From: Fibrobacter sp.
Lineage (GTDB): Bacteria > Fibrobacterota > Fibrobacteria > Fibrobacterales > Fibrobacteraceae
Assembly: GCA_024399035.1 (NCBI GenBank)
Contig: JAKSID010000002.1
Location: 1 to 64,000, forward strand
DNA: 64,000 nt
Direction: 5' to 3'
A program made the translations under genes and the position numbers. Within the stretch, counting starts at the first letter, position 1. Each line of letters opens with the position of its first letter. Positions 40,709 through 48,890 of the stretch are shown in pieces. Below the pieces are notes generated by a model. The model saw only the letters and a list, made by a program, of their open reading frames with translations, had not been told where the DNA came from and ran no database searches.

Positions 40709-41539
40709 ATGAAGACTTTGGAACTTTTACCGCCAGATACAATTCTGGCGTCAGTCCAGAAACGTGCAGAAGAACTGCTCATTATTATAGAGGAAAAGAT
40801 GCGCTCTTTAAGTAAGGCGCCAGCGGGGCGAATCAAACTGATTCGTCGTGGCGGGAACATTCACTGCTATCATGTGACAAGTTCAGCAAAACCTGCCGGT
40901 AAGTACATTCCCGTTTCGGAGCAAAAATTCATCAAGGCGCTTATTCAGAAGGAATACGATCAGACGGTTTTAGCGGAACTGCAATACCAGCTAAAACTGA
41001 TAGATAATTTCATAAAGAAGTATAATCCTTCTATGGTGCGGGAATTATTCGGATCCCGCGGAGAATTGCGTCGCGGTTATATCTCTCCGGTAACGCTATC
41101 CGATGAGGATTATGCGGCCCGCTGGCTTGCCCAATCATACAAGTGCAAATCATTTCGTGAAGGGGAGCCTGAATTTCTCACCAGCCGCGGGGAACGAGTC
41201 CGCTCCAAGTCTGAGATGATTATTGCAGACATCCTGGCGAAAAACAACATTCCTTACAAGTACGAGCTCCCTCAGCAAATGAAGGCCGCGGGCGGCAAGC
41301 TGATTCCGGTCTATCCCGATTTCACCTGCGTGAATCTCCGGACTCGTCAGGAGTTTTTGTGGGAGCATTTAGGACGTATGGATGATTCGGACTACTCGAT
41401 GAAAACGGTGATGAAATTGCGCACCTACAGCAAGAACGATTTTATTCCTGGCAAGAATCTGATTCTGACCATGGAATGCGATGGCATCCCGCTGGATCGT
41501 AAGGAAGTGGAAGCCCTTGTAAAAACCTTTTTGCGGTAG
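40709..41539 (+). CDS. PD-(D/E)XK nuclease-like protein, paralog B
   Basis: A 276-aa protein homologous end to end with 3390-4238. Shared segments are YIPVSEQKFIKALIQKEYDQ (central helices), YNPSMVRELFGS, RVRSKSEMIIADILAKNNIP, YKYELPQQM, LIPVYPDFTCVNLRTRQEFL and WEHLGRMDDSDYSMKTVMKL. The RSKSE glutamate, the PDF aspartate and the xWEH segment form a restriction-endonuclease-like active-site pattern. The N-terminal ~60 residues differ most from paralog A and are a natural place for sequence-specific recognition. It is preceded by array B. Similar proteins are common in gut Firmicutes to my knowledge, but I know of no characterised member. Confidence 0.75.
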   Translation: MKTLELLPPDTILASVQKRAEELLIIIEEKMRSLSKAPAGRIKLIRRGGNIHCYHVTSSAKPAGKYIPVSEQKFIKALIQKEYDQTVLAELQYQLKLIDNFIKKYNPSMVRELFGSRGELRRGYISPVTLSDEDYAARWLAQSYKCKSFREGEPEFLTSRGERVRSKSEMIIADILAKNNIPYKYELPQQMKAAGGKLIPVYPDFTCVNLRTRQEFLWEHLGRMDDSDYSMKTVMKLRTYSKNDFIPGKNLILTMECDGIPLDRKEVEALVKTFLR

Positions 41540-41579
41540 ACCGCGGCTCTCGTCGTCCGAGCTTTCTTATATTATGGAC

Positions 41580-42203
41580 ATGGCCCGTTTCTTCTACAAA
41601 TGCTTAGGCCGTTTTGCCCTTATGACTGCAGCCGCCCTGTGGGCAGGTTGCGACAATGCTGAGAAGAGAGAATCTGTAAAGGAGGAGCCTGCAAGGGACA
41701 TTTCTTCTAGCTCCTTGCTGAAAAAAGAAATCAAGGATTCCAAGTATCTTCCAAAACAAGAAAGTATTGTTGTCCAGGGAACTACTGTTCTCTACGGAAC
41801 GATGCCTGTTGTTGGGGATTGTCTTTATGGTTGTCATACACCGATTGGCGAATCAAAAGCGAAAGGGCTAGTGAAGAAATTGACTGAACGGGATCTTAAA
41901 TTTGAGGGATCTCTTTCTGGTGAGCATCTATCTAAAATTGTATGTCCACGAACACAAGGTCTTCGCCATATCTACAATAAGTTCTTAAAAAAGAAGCCTG
42001 GATTTGAAGGCCGCTTGGTGTTGCAGCTGACCATTGCTCCTGACGGCTCGATAACCAATGCTGTCGTAAAATCATCAACCACTGGTTATGACGATTTTGA
42101 CGCAGAAATAAAGATGGCTGTAAGTCGTTGGAAATTTGAAAAATCCGACGGAATCACCTCTGTGACCATTCCGTTTGAATTTTCGGAATCGTCGGATAAA
42201 TAG
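41580..42203 (+). CDS. Lipoprotein with TonB/AgmX-like C-terminal domain
   Basis: A 207-aa protein with lipoprotein signal ending ALWAGC. The C-terminal ~85 residues resemble the TonB/AgmX C-terminal fold: RHIYNKFLKKKPGFEGRLVL, QLTIAPDGSITNAVVKSSTT, DDFDAEIKMAVSRWKFEKSD and VTIPFEFS. Two Cys pairs (CLYGC) lie mid-protein. TATATT (41568-41573) ends 6 bases before ATG 41580, so a leaderless start is likely; the in-frame ATG at 41574 is the alternative. Function unknown, perhaps an outer-membrane complex component. Confidence 0.68.
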   Translation: MARFFYKCLGRFALMTAAALWAGCDNAEKRESVKEEPARDISSSSLLKKEIKDSKYLPKQESIVVQGTTVLYGTMPVVGDCLYGCHTPIGESKAKGLVKKLTERDLKFEGSLSGEHLSKIVCPRTQGLRHIYNKFLKKKPGFEGRLVLQLTIAPDGSITNAVVKSSTTGYDDFDAEIKMAVSRWKFEKSDGITSVTIPFEFSESSDK

Positions 42204-42217
42204 GGCTGAGCGGCCTA

Positions 42218-43114
42218 TTATACCAACTTCATCAAGTCCTTGATATGCCCGATGGTGTACTTGGGTTCCAAGGGCAACAAATTTTCGGGACGGCCGAAGC
42301 CTTCCAGGCAGATGATGCTGTCGATGCCTGCGTTCTTGGCGGCCATCACATCCGGAGTGTCATCGCCGATCATTACCGCCTTTTCCGGGGCCACACCCTG
42401 CTTTTCCAAAATCGCGTAAATGCCGCCGGGACCGGGCTTGCGTTCGGGTGTGGTATCACCGCAAAGGTACGTGACGATTTTGTCCGCGCCGCGTTCGCCC
42501 GAGGAGTCCATGCAACCCATGTGACCGATCAGTCCAAACTTTTCCAGGATTTTCTTTGCAGGAGCCACGGGCTTGTTGGTGAGCATGGCGGCGACTTTCT
42601 TACCTGCGGGTTTCCCGCCATTTTGTCCTTCGCCGCGGCCTTCGCTGCCGCAAATCCAATCAATAAATTCCAGTACCCCTTCGTAGGGAACTGTATCTTC
42701 GGTGCAATGATCCCAGTAGTACGCGGAATAAACCTTCAGAACTTCGTCAATTTTTGCTTCGTCGAAGCCTGCGCTGTTCAACACAAAATCCACGGCTTCC
42801 TTGTCGCGGACATCCAGATGTTCCGCGCAATCCTTACCAACAATAGGTTCGCCGGCGGTCTTGCCTGCTCCGAACATAATTCCTGATGCTACGGATCTCT
42901 TAATCAAATTCCTGGATCCGTTGCCGATGCAACTGCGCACATTCTCTTTTGAAATTTCAGTAATGCCGAAATGCCTTAACGCAAAATTCACTGCCGGGGC
43001 CAAATCCCCCAGGCTGTTGAACATGGTTCCATCCAAGTCAAAAATGAACAGTTCCTTTTGGGCGATTAATGCTTTAATGTCTGCGAGAGGAGTTGTTTCG
43101 TGGGTGCTTCTCAT
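42218..43114 (-). CDS. HAD-superfamily phosphatase, phosphoglycolate-phosphatase-like
   Basis: A 298-aa HAD hydrolase: motif I FIFDLDGTMFNSLGDLAPAV, cap domain with NFALRHFGITEISKENVRSC and IGNGSRNLIKRSV, motif II AMLTNKP (T), motif III Lys in KPGPGGIYAILEKQ, and motif IV MIGDDTPDVMAAKNAGIDSI. It is longer than typical Gph (~225 aa), with insertions at ~75-110 and ~165-180. Its start overlaps the stop of the upstream dehydrogenase gene (ATGA-type, 43111-43114). Substrate is not assigned. Confidence 0.83.
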   Translation of the reverse strand: MRSTHETTPLADIKALIAQKELFIFDLDGTMFNSLGDLAPAVNFALRHFGITEISKENVRSCIGNGSRNLIKRSVASGIMFGAGKTAGEPIVGKDCAEHLDVRDKEAVDFVLNSAGFDEAKIDEVLKVYSAYYWDHCTEDTVPYEGVLEFIDWICGSEGRGEGQNGGKPAGKKVAAMLTNKPVAPAKKILEKFGLIGHMGCMDSSGERGADKIVTYLCGDTTPERKPGPGGIYAILEKQGVAPEKAVMIGDDTPDVMAAKNAGIDSIICLEGFGRPENLLPLEPKYTIGHIKDLMKLV

Positions 43115-44301
43115 AGAGCCTGCTTGTAGATTTCCATAGTGGCGGCTGCGTCCAGATCCATATAGCCGTGGAGCACTTCTCCCTTCAAATTATGGAGTCG
43201 CGTATTCAGTAATTCCAAGTTGGGATTCTCGATGCCAAGCTGGGCAAAAGTTACAGGCATGTGCAATTTTTCACTGAACCATTTCTTCAAGGCAAGAGCC
43301 CCTGCCATGGCATCTGCGGAAGCGTCGCCGGAGTCAGCAATGCCTAACACGCGGTGAGCCAGCTGGGCGACTTTGCCGGGATTATGCTTTGCGGCATACT
43401 GCAAGAAAGCGGGGAAGATTACTGCAAGGCCCGCACCATGGGTGACGTCGTACTCTGCAGAAATTTCATGTTCCATGGCATGGCTGTTCCAGTCTTCCAC
43501 GCGTCCGATGGAACAGGTGTCGTTGTGGGCTACTGTTGCGCTCCACATAATGTTTGCGCGGGCTTCGTAATCCTGCGGATTGGTGATCACCTTTTCTGCG
43601 CATTCCATAATGGCCATGAGCATGCCTTCTGCAAGGCGGTCGCCGATTTGTACATCGGGCGTGTTGCTGAGGTAGCGTTCCAGAATGTGGGCCATCATGT
43701 CGCTTACGCCGCTGGCGGTCTGCCATTCGGGCAACGTCATGGTCAGTTCAGGATTCATGACCGCGAATTTCGGACGTAAAATCATGGGGTAGCGGATGCC
43801 CACCTTCACATGAGTTGTTGTGTTGGTGATGACAGAGTTGCCGGAGCCTTCAGAACCTGCTGCGGGAATGGTGAGCACCACGCCAAGGGGCAGCGCCTTC
43901 GAAGCCGTTGCCTTTTTCTTGCAGTTTACCATTTCATAAAGATCCCAGAAATCGCCGTCGTAGTAGTAACCCACGGCCATGGCTTTTGTTGTGTCGATAA
44001 CGGATCCGCCGCCAACGGCCAGCAAAAAGTCCGGAGCAAAATCCTTTGCCAACTTTAAACCTTCACGAACCTTTGTGTCGATGGGATTAGGCTGAACGCC
44101 TCCCATCTCAACGAACTCAATACCGACTGAAGTCAGAGCAGCCTTGACTCGGTCCAGGAGACCGGAACGCACCACGCTTCCGCCACCGTAAACGATCATT
44201 ACGCGCTTGGCGCCGTGCTTGACGCAAAGGTCTCCGACTTGATTTTCGGTGGAACGTCCAAAGACGAATTCAGTAGGGCTGTAAAAGGTAAAGTTGTTCA
44301 T
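43111..44301 (-). CDS. Iron-containing alcohol dehydrogenase (butanol dehydrogenase-like)
   Basis: Group III NAD(P)-dependent dehydrogenase of 396 aa. NAD-binding segment VMIVYGGGSVVRSGLLDRVK, the GGGSVID motif in FLLAVGGGSVIDTTKAMAVG, PAAGSEGSGNSVITN, and metal-ligand region SDMMAHILERYLSNT...DWNSHAMEHEISAEYDVTHG followed by AGLAVIFPAFLQYAAKHNPG. It resembles YqhD/BdhA enzymes reducing aldehydes. TATATT (minus, 44314-44309) ends 7 bases before the ATG. It is operonic with the HAD gene. Confidence 0.88.
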   Translation of the reverse strand: MNNFTFYSPTEFVFGRSTENQVGDLCVKHGAKRVMIVYGGGSVVRSGLLDRVKAALTSVGIEFVEMGGVQPNPIDTKVREGLKLAKDFAPDFLLAVGGGSVIDTTKAMAVGYYYDGDFWDLYEMVNCKKKATASKALPLGVVLTIPAAGSEGSGNSVITNTTTHVKVGIRYPMILRPKFAVMNPELTMTLPEWQTASGVSDMMAHILERYLSNTPDVQIGDRLAEGMLMAIMECAEKVITNPQDYEARANIMWSATVAHNDTCSIGRVEDWNSHAMEHEISAEYDVTHGAGLAVIFPAFLQYAAKHNPGKVAQLAHRVLGIADSGDASADAMAGALALKKWFSEKLHMPVTFAQLGIENPNLELLNTRLHNLKGEVLHGYMDLDAAATMEIYKQAL

Positions 44302-44364
44302 GTTTGGTAATATAGCTTATTAATTGTAGCTCTATTTCTTTCCCATTTTTGTATATTCAGTTCC

Positions 44365-45096
44365 ATGGAAAAAAAATTGATTACTCGCGCATCCATTTTT
44401 GCTTCGGCCCTTGCTTCGGCAGCTTTCGCTGTTGACCCCATTATCTTTACCCCTGCGGTTTACCCCATGGGCGAGGTCAACCAGGGCGACGTAAAGCATT
44501 TTGTTTTGAAGGGCGCCAACGTTTCTGGCAAGGCCATCAGCCTTGAAACGGTTATGTGCCAGGGCACAGGTTGCTCTAACTTCAAGTATCCCGCCTCTAT
44601 TGCGAACAAGGGCCCTGTGGTCATCGAATTCGACATGGACTTCTCCGGAATGGAAGGCCCGGTCAGCCCCACGGTGGTGCTGGTGGGTACCGACGGCACA
44701 CCCTACACCGCAGCCTTGGAAGGCTCGGTCAAGGCTCCGATTTTCTTCGGCGAAAAGATGTTTGACGCTGGCTATTATGCCGCCGGCGAATCTCGCGAAT
44801 GGTCCTTCTACGTATGGGAAACCGACAAGAAGGCCCGTCCGGACCTGGCTCTTTCCGACGAATCCGCCAAGGATTTCTCCATCAAGACCAAGAACGTGAA
44901 GGTGAAGGTGGACGAAAACGGCAAAATTACCGAAGGCGGCAAGATTCCTGCCCTGAAGGTGACGCTTTCCACCAAGGGAATGAGCCGCGAGGGCTGGGAA
45001 CTGAAGCAGAAGAGCCTCCGCAAGATCGTTACCTTCAAGAGCCAAAAGTTCCCCAAGGCCACTCCTGAAGTGCTGGTTATCGGCTATTGGAAATAA
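44365..45096 (+). CDS. Exported protein with DUF1573-like beta domain
   Basis: A 243-aa protein with signal peptide KKLITRASIFASALASAAFA. The mature N-terminus FTPAVYPMGEVNQGDVKHFV followed by LKGANVSGKAISLETVMCQG, then KGPVVIEFDMDFSGMEGPVS, resembles DUF1573-type domains (gap, G.v..G, Cys pair). The C-terminal half is Lys-rich and ends PEVLVIGYWK. TATATT (44352-44357) ends 7 bases before the ATG, with no ribosome site. Function unknown. Confidence 0.6.
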   Translation: MEKKLITRASIFASALASAAFAVDPIIFTPAVYPMGEVNQGDVKHFVLKGANVSGKAISLETVMCQGTGCSNFKYPASIANKGPVVIEFDMDFSGMEGPVSPTVVLVGTDGTPYTAALEGSVKAPIFFGEKMFDAGYYAAGESREWSFYVWETDKKARPDLALSDESAKDFSIKTKNVKVKVDENGKITEGGKIPALKVTLSTKGMSREGWELKQKSLRKIVTFKSQKFPKATPEVLVIGYWK

Positions 45097-45133
45097 AAAG
45101 GGTGTAAATTTTGACTTTTTTTAGGGTCTTGCC

Positions 45134-45163
45134 TTGCAAAAAGTGAAAAAATAACTACCTTTG
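45134..45163 (+). promoter_or_regulatory. Promoter of tRNA-Pro
   Basis: TTGCAA (45134-45139) precedes TACCTTTG (45156-45163) with a 16-bp gap. TACCTTTG is a TAnnTTTG match and lies 23 bases before the tRNA. Confidence 0.6.
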
Positions 45164-45186
45164 GTCTACTCTTTGAAAAAAGACCT

Positions 45187-45260
45187 CGGGATGTAGCTCA
45201 GCCTGGTAGAGCGCTTGAATGGGGTTCAAGAGGTCGCTGATTCGAATTCAGTCATCCCGA
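45187..45260 (+). tRNA. tRNA-Pro (anticodon GGG)
   Basis: A 74-nt cloverleaf: acceptor CGGGATG with CATCCCG and discriminator A, D arm GCTCAGCCTGGTAGAGC, anticodon stem CTTGA/TCAAG with loop ATGGGGT (anticodon GGG), and T arm CTGATTCGAATTCAG. CCA is not encoded. Confidence 0.96.
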
Positions 45261-45263
45261 TTA

Positions 45264-45294
45264 AAAAGCCTGCAACACACGTTGCGGGCTTTTT
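45264..45294 (+). terminator. Terminator of tRNA-Pro
   Basis: AGCCTGCAAC (45267-45276) pairs with GTTGCGGGCT (45281-45290) around ACAC, with one G.U, followed by TTTT after an A run. Confidence 0.85.
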
Positions 45295-45302
45295 AGTTTT
45301 TG

Positions 45303-45368
45303 CGCAGCATCTAAATGCGCAAAACGCAGCATCTAAATGCGCAAAACGCGGTACTTAAATGCTTAAAA
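45303..45368. repeat. Three tandem 22-bp repeats
   Basis: CGCAGCATCTAAATGCGCAA followed by AA occurs at 45303-45324 and 45325-45346 identically, with a third diverged copy at 45347-45368 (CGCGGTACTTAAATGCTTAA then AA). Each contains a small GCATxxAAATGC inverted core. It lies between the tRNA-Pro terminator and that of the cyclase gene. Function unknown. Confidence 0.75.
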
Positions 45369-45389
45369 AAAAGCGGGGCTTGGCCCCGC
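45365..45389 (-). terminator. Terminator of the GGDEF gene
   Basis: On the minus strand GCGGGGC (45389-45383) pairs with GCCCCGC (45379-45373), followed by eight T (the A run at 45365-45372). Confidence 0.85.
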
Positions 45390-45409
45390 ACATTTAGTGG
45401 TTTTAAGAT

Positions 45410-47233
45410 TTACTTGGTTTCGTCTTTGAAAGAGATGGAAACGTCGTCGCCGGCCTTCTCATCTTTGTTCTGGATGGCTTTCATGGCCTGGGTGTCGCTG
45501 ACTTTCTTGGCTTCGGCCATTTCGATGGCGGCGGCCTCGTAGTCGGCTTCGGTAACCCATTCCGGCTTCCAGACGACCACCTGATTACGTCCGTTTTCCT
45601 TACCCTGGTACAATGCCTTGTCTGCCAGCTGGATGCTGCGGTCGGCGCCCAGGCGATGGTCAAAGCGGGCCACACCCAAGGTTATGGTCACATTGATGGC
45701 GTAGTCTGCATAATGGACTGTCATCATTTCGATCTTGCGACGGAAACGTTCGGCAACAATGGTTGCGCCTTCCAGGTCGGTTTCCGGCAGAAGCGTCAGG
45801 AATTCTTCACCGCCGTAGCGGGCGAATACGTCGTACTTACGCAGTAGGCCGCGGATGGTCTGGGAAACAGACTTTAGAACCACGTCGCCGCAGGCATGGC
45901 CGTAGGTATCGTTGATTGCCTTGAAGTGGTCGATGTCGATGAAGATGAAGCAGAAGGGCTTCTGTGTTCTCTGGCAACGTCCGATTTCGTTGGCGATAGT
46001 TTCGTTCATGTCGCGACGATTGGGGAGTCCGGTAAGTTCGTCGGTCCTGGAAATGAGGTCCAACTTTTTGTTGGCTTCTTCCAATTCCTTGGTGCGGTCT
46101 CGGACTTCCTGTTCCAGCATGTTGCGGTGTTCCTTGAGTTCCTTCAACTGTCGCTGGATAGTGGTGTGCATTACGTTGAACGCCTTGGACAAGGTTCCGA
46201 TTTCGTCTTTGCGGCTACCCACATGGATTTGCTCAACGTCCAAGTTTCCATCGCTGATCTGGCGGATGTGGCTGGTCAGGCGGTTCAAGGGGAGACCCAA
46301 CTTCAGGAACATCCAGGCAGCAATGGCCAAAATAATCAGGATCGCCGCAATCAGGATAATGATACTGCTTTGCTTGATGGAAGCTGCAAGTACGTCAATT
46401 TCATTTTTGGGCTGGAAGGTGAAAATACCAAAGTCGTAGTTGGAGTCGTAAACATAATTGATGAGGTAATAGTTCTTGTCAATGAGTTTTACGAACCGAG
46501 GAGTCTTCGTTTCAAAATTACGAGGATCTACATCCGCCAGGCCCAGCTCGGAAATCTTATGGGTTCCGGAGAGCCACTGCTTGAGGTCCGGGTGGTAGAG
46601 GATTTCTCCCTGGGTGTTTACTGCCACCAAAAATCCTTCCTTGCCTATCTTGTAGTCGGCAAAATACTTCCAGAGTCTGCGGAGGGAGAAGGAGGCTACC
46701 AGGCTTCCGTCGCCAGAAGCTCTGTTGGTAATGTTTATGCCGAACATTCGTTCGGGAGCAGCATCGTTTTCACCTCTGAACCAAGGTGTAATGTAAGGAC
46801 GGTGGGGAGTGATTCGAGAAAAGTCAATAGGGTATTTAACTTCTGTTTCGATGCCAACCATGGAGTTGTTGCACAGTAGCTGCCCTTGTCTGTCGTAAAT
46901 AGAAACGGTTTCGCCAGAAATGAAAAGCGTGGAAATGTTGTAGCTCTTTAGGTAGCTGGCAGCCGTGTTTTGAACCATGCTCTGGATTTCAGAGGTCTTT
47001 GCCAAAAGGGACAGACGATCTCCGAACTGTTTCATCTCGTTGCTGGCTGTGGCGGCAATCTGGCTAAGCTGTGCGGCGTTGTTGTTGAAGTTCCATTCCA
47101 GCATCAGCTTGGTTTGCTTTTGCGTGTAAATGTAGATGCCGCCAGCGACCACAAAGGTCATGGCAATCGTCAAGATGAAAATGGACTTGACGATGATGCT
47201 TCGAGAGATTCTTACAATTGCGGAGTCTTTCAT
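45410..47233 (-). CDS. Membrane diguanylate cyclase with Cache-like sensor, HAMP and GGDEF domain
   Basis: A 607-aa sensor. TM1 is at residues ~13-33 (IFILTIAMTFVVAGGIYIYT), followed by a periplasmic domain of ~250 residues of dCache type (MFGINITNRASGDGSLVASF, YLINYVYDSNYDFGIFTFQP), TM2 (SIIILIAAILIILAIAAWMF) at ~300 and HAMP (LPLNRLTSHIRQISDGNLDV). A coiled coil is next, then GGDEF with an intact active site (FARYGGEEFLTLLPETD) and an RxxD inhibitory site (RKYD). It should make c-di-GMP under feedback control. It lies 15 bp downstream of a solute-binding-protein gene, suggesting that protein presents its ligand. The C-terminal ~50 residues are Ala/Glu/Lys-rich. Confidence 0.9.
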   Translation of the reverse strand: MKDSAIVRISRSIIVKSIFILTIAMTFVVAGGIYIYTQKQTKLMLEWNFNNNAAQLSQIAATASNEMKQFGDRLSLLAKTSEIQSMVQNTAASYLKSYNISTLFISGETVSIYDRQGQLLCNNSMVGIETEVKYPIDFSRITPHRPYITPWFRGENDAAPERMFGINITNRASGDGSLVASFSLRRLWKYFADYKIGKEGFLVAVNTQGEILYHPDLKQWLSGTHKISELGLADVDPRNFETKTPRFVKLIDKNYYLINYVYDSNYDFGIFTFQPKNEIDVLAASIKQSSIIILIAAILIILAIAAWMFLKLGLPLNRLTSHIRQISDGNLDVEQIHVGSRKDEIGTLSKAFNVMHTTIQRQLKELKEHRNMLEQEVRDRTKELEEANKKLDLISRTDELTGLPNRRDMNETIANEIGRCQRTQKPFCFIFIDIDHFKAINDTYGHACGDVVLKSVSQTIRGLLRKYDVFARYGGEEFLTLLPETDLEGATIVAERFRRKIEMMTVHYADYAINVTITLGVARFDHRLGADRSIQLADKALYQGKENGRNQVVVWKPEWVTEADYEAAAIEMAEAKKVSDTQAMKAIQNKDEKAGDDVSISFKDETK

Positions 47234-47248
47234 TGGCTATGAAAATTA

Positions 47249-48775
47249 TTATTTCCGCTTTCTGCGGAAGTTGAACAGGAACCCGAGGATCACCATGACG
47301 GCGAATACGAAGGGTGCCTTGGAAAGGTTGCTTCTAACGACGGCGTCCTTGTCACTGGAGGCTGAATCAATGGTTGGCTTTACTCCGTGGACATGGATCT
47401 TTTCATTGAAAATTTTTTGCCACAAAGCATTGAATTCTGCGAATGTCATGATGTTTGTGGACGGATAGTTCAGGGCCTTGTTGATTTCCAAAGTGTATTG
47501 CTTGAAAATATCGTACAGTTTTTCTTCAGAGTAGAGAGACTGGATCTCCATCATTTCCCAAACAGTGCTGAACATGGAAACCAGAAGTTGTTCCATGGAG
47601 CCCCATTCAGGAATGGTAGGGTAGGTTCTGCCTGTTTCAAGAGCCTTCACCAGTTCGTTGTAATCTTCATCTTTAGCCCATTCTTCAAGAACTTTTTTGG
47701 AAGTGGGAAGAAGACCGATCTGCTTGGTGTAGGCGTCCAGGTTCTCGTCGTTCATCAGGAAGAGGAGCAAATCCCTAGCTTCGGGACGGTTGTTCTTGGC
47801 GGGGATTGCAAGGTTGCTGCCGCCGATGAAGCTAACGCTACCTGCTGCGCCGCGAGGGATGGGAATGACCATGATGCTGTCGAGGCCGATCTTTGCGTTG
47901 GACAAGCCTCCCATGGCTCCGTCATAACGGGTCTGCATTACGATTTCGGAGGTGCTGACAATAAAAGCCAATTCCCCGTTGTTGAAATGCTGGGCAACTT
48001 CGGCGGTGTTGGTCTGGAGAACCTCAGGTTGGACCAGGGTGTCAATTACAAAGTGAAGATAGCTGGCAATGCCCATGATGGTTTCTTCAGAAAGAATGTT
48101 GGCGCGCCACTTGCCGTTGTCATCCTTCTTGATGAAAGAACCGCCATTGCTCCATACCCAGGGGGCGAAGTTGTGGGGAATGTTCCAGTCGCTCTTGCCA
48201 GGGAAGGCGTAGCCGTGGATCTTTGTGCCGTCTTCCAAGGTTTCGCCGGCGTGCTCAATTTTCTTGACGGCATCCACAAAACCACGATAGGTGGATACGG
48301 TTTCCTTGGTGATGCCGTATTCCTTAAGGATTCGCTTGTTTCCAAGAACGGGGCGGATATCGATGAACCATGGAACAGAATAGATGACGGTGTCGCCGTC
48401 AAGGTGGGTTGTGTTCCAACTGACGGGAACAAAACGATCAGGCTTAATTTCCTTGAGCCAGGGGTTCAGGGATTTGATTTCGTTGCGTGCGGCAAAATAG
48501 GGAACCCACGTGGTGCCCAGCTGAACGATGTCCGGAGCCTCCTGGGAGCCGTTCAGAGCCTGGGAAATTCTATTCCACGCTTCACCCCAGTCCAAAACCT
48601 GGACCTGCGTGGGAATGCCGGTTTTCTTGGTGAAAAGTTCAAGACGCTGTTCCAGTTTTTCCTGAGGGGAGGCTCCGTTGGGCATGATCCAAACGGTCAA
48701 TGGCTTTGTTGCTGCCAGAGAGGCCGTAACGGCAAGGGCCGTTGCTAAAATGGATTTTTTGATCGCACCCACCAT
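47249..48775 (-). CDS. Extracellular solute-binding protein (family 1) with C-terminal membrane anchor
   Basis: A 508-aa ABC-type sugar-binding protein with signal peptide KKSILATALAVTASLAA and the family 1 pattern: KPLTVWIMPNGASPQEKLEQ, DIVQLGTTWVPYFAARNEIK, GDTVIYSVPWFIDIRPVLGN, GELAFIVSTSEIVMQTRYDG and FIGGSNLAIPAKNNRPEARD. Unlike transport SBPs it ends in a membrane helix with basic tail (APFVFAVMVILGFLFNFRRK). No permease or ATPase gene is adjacent; the next gene is a GGDEF cyclase. GTG/ATG alternatives further upstream are rejected because AGGAG lies just upstream of ATG 48775. Confidence 0.87.
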   Translation of the reverse strand: MVGAIKKSILATALAVTASLAATKPLTVWIMPNGASPQEKLEQRLELFTKKTGIPTQVQVLDWGEAWNRISQALNGSQEAPDIVQLGTTWVPYFAARNEIKSLNPWLKEIKPDRFVPVSWNTTHLDGDTVIYSVPWFIDIRPVLGNKRILKEYGITKETVSTYRGFVDAVKKIEHAGETLEDGTKIHGYAFPGKSDWNIPHNFAPWVWSNGGSFIKKDDNGKWRANILSEETIMGIASYLHFVIDTLVQPEVLQTNTAEVAQHFNNGELAFIVSTSEIVMQTRYDGAMGGLSNAKIGLDSIMVIPIPRGAAGSVSFIGGSNLAIPAKNNRPEARDLLLFLMNDENLDAYTKQIGLLPTSKKVLEEWAKDEDYNELVKALETGRTYPTIPEWGSMEQLLVSMFSTVWEMMEIQSLYSEEKLYDIFKQYTLEINKALNYPSTNIMTFAEFNALWQKIFNEKIHVHGVKPTIDSASSDKDAVVRSNLSKAPFVFAVMVILGFLFNFRRKRK

Positions 48776-48890
48776 AAAAAACACTCCTGGAAAAAATAAG
48801 CAGAGGGGACAGTACGTCCCATACACCCTAGTTTTGTAATTTAATAAAAAAAAACGCCCAAAAATCAAAAAAAATGGAGGAGAGGGGGCA

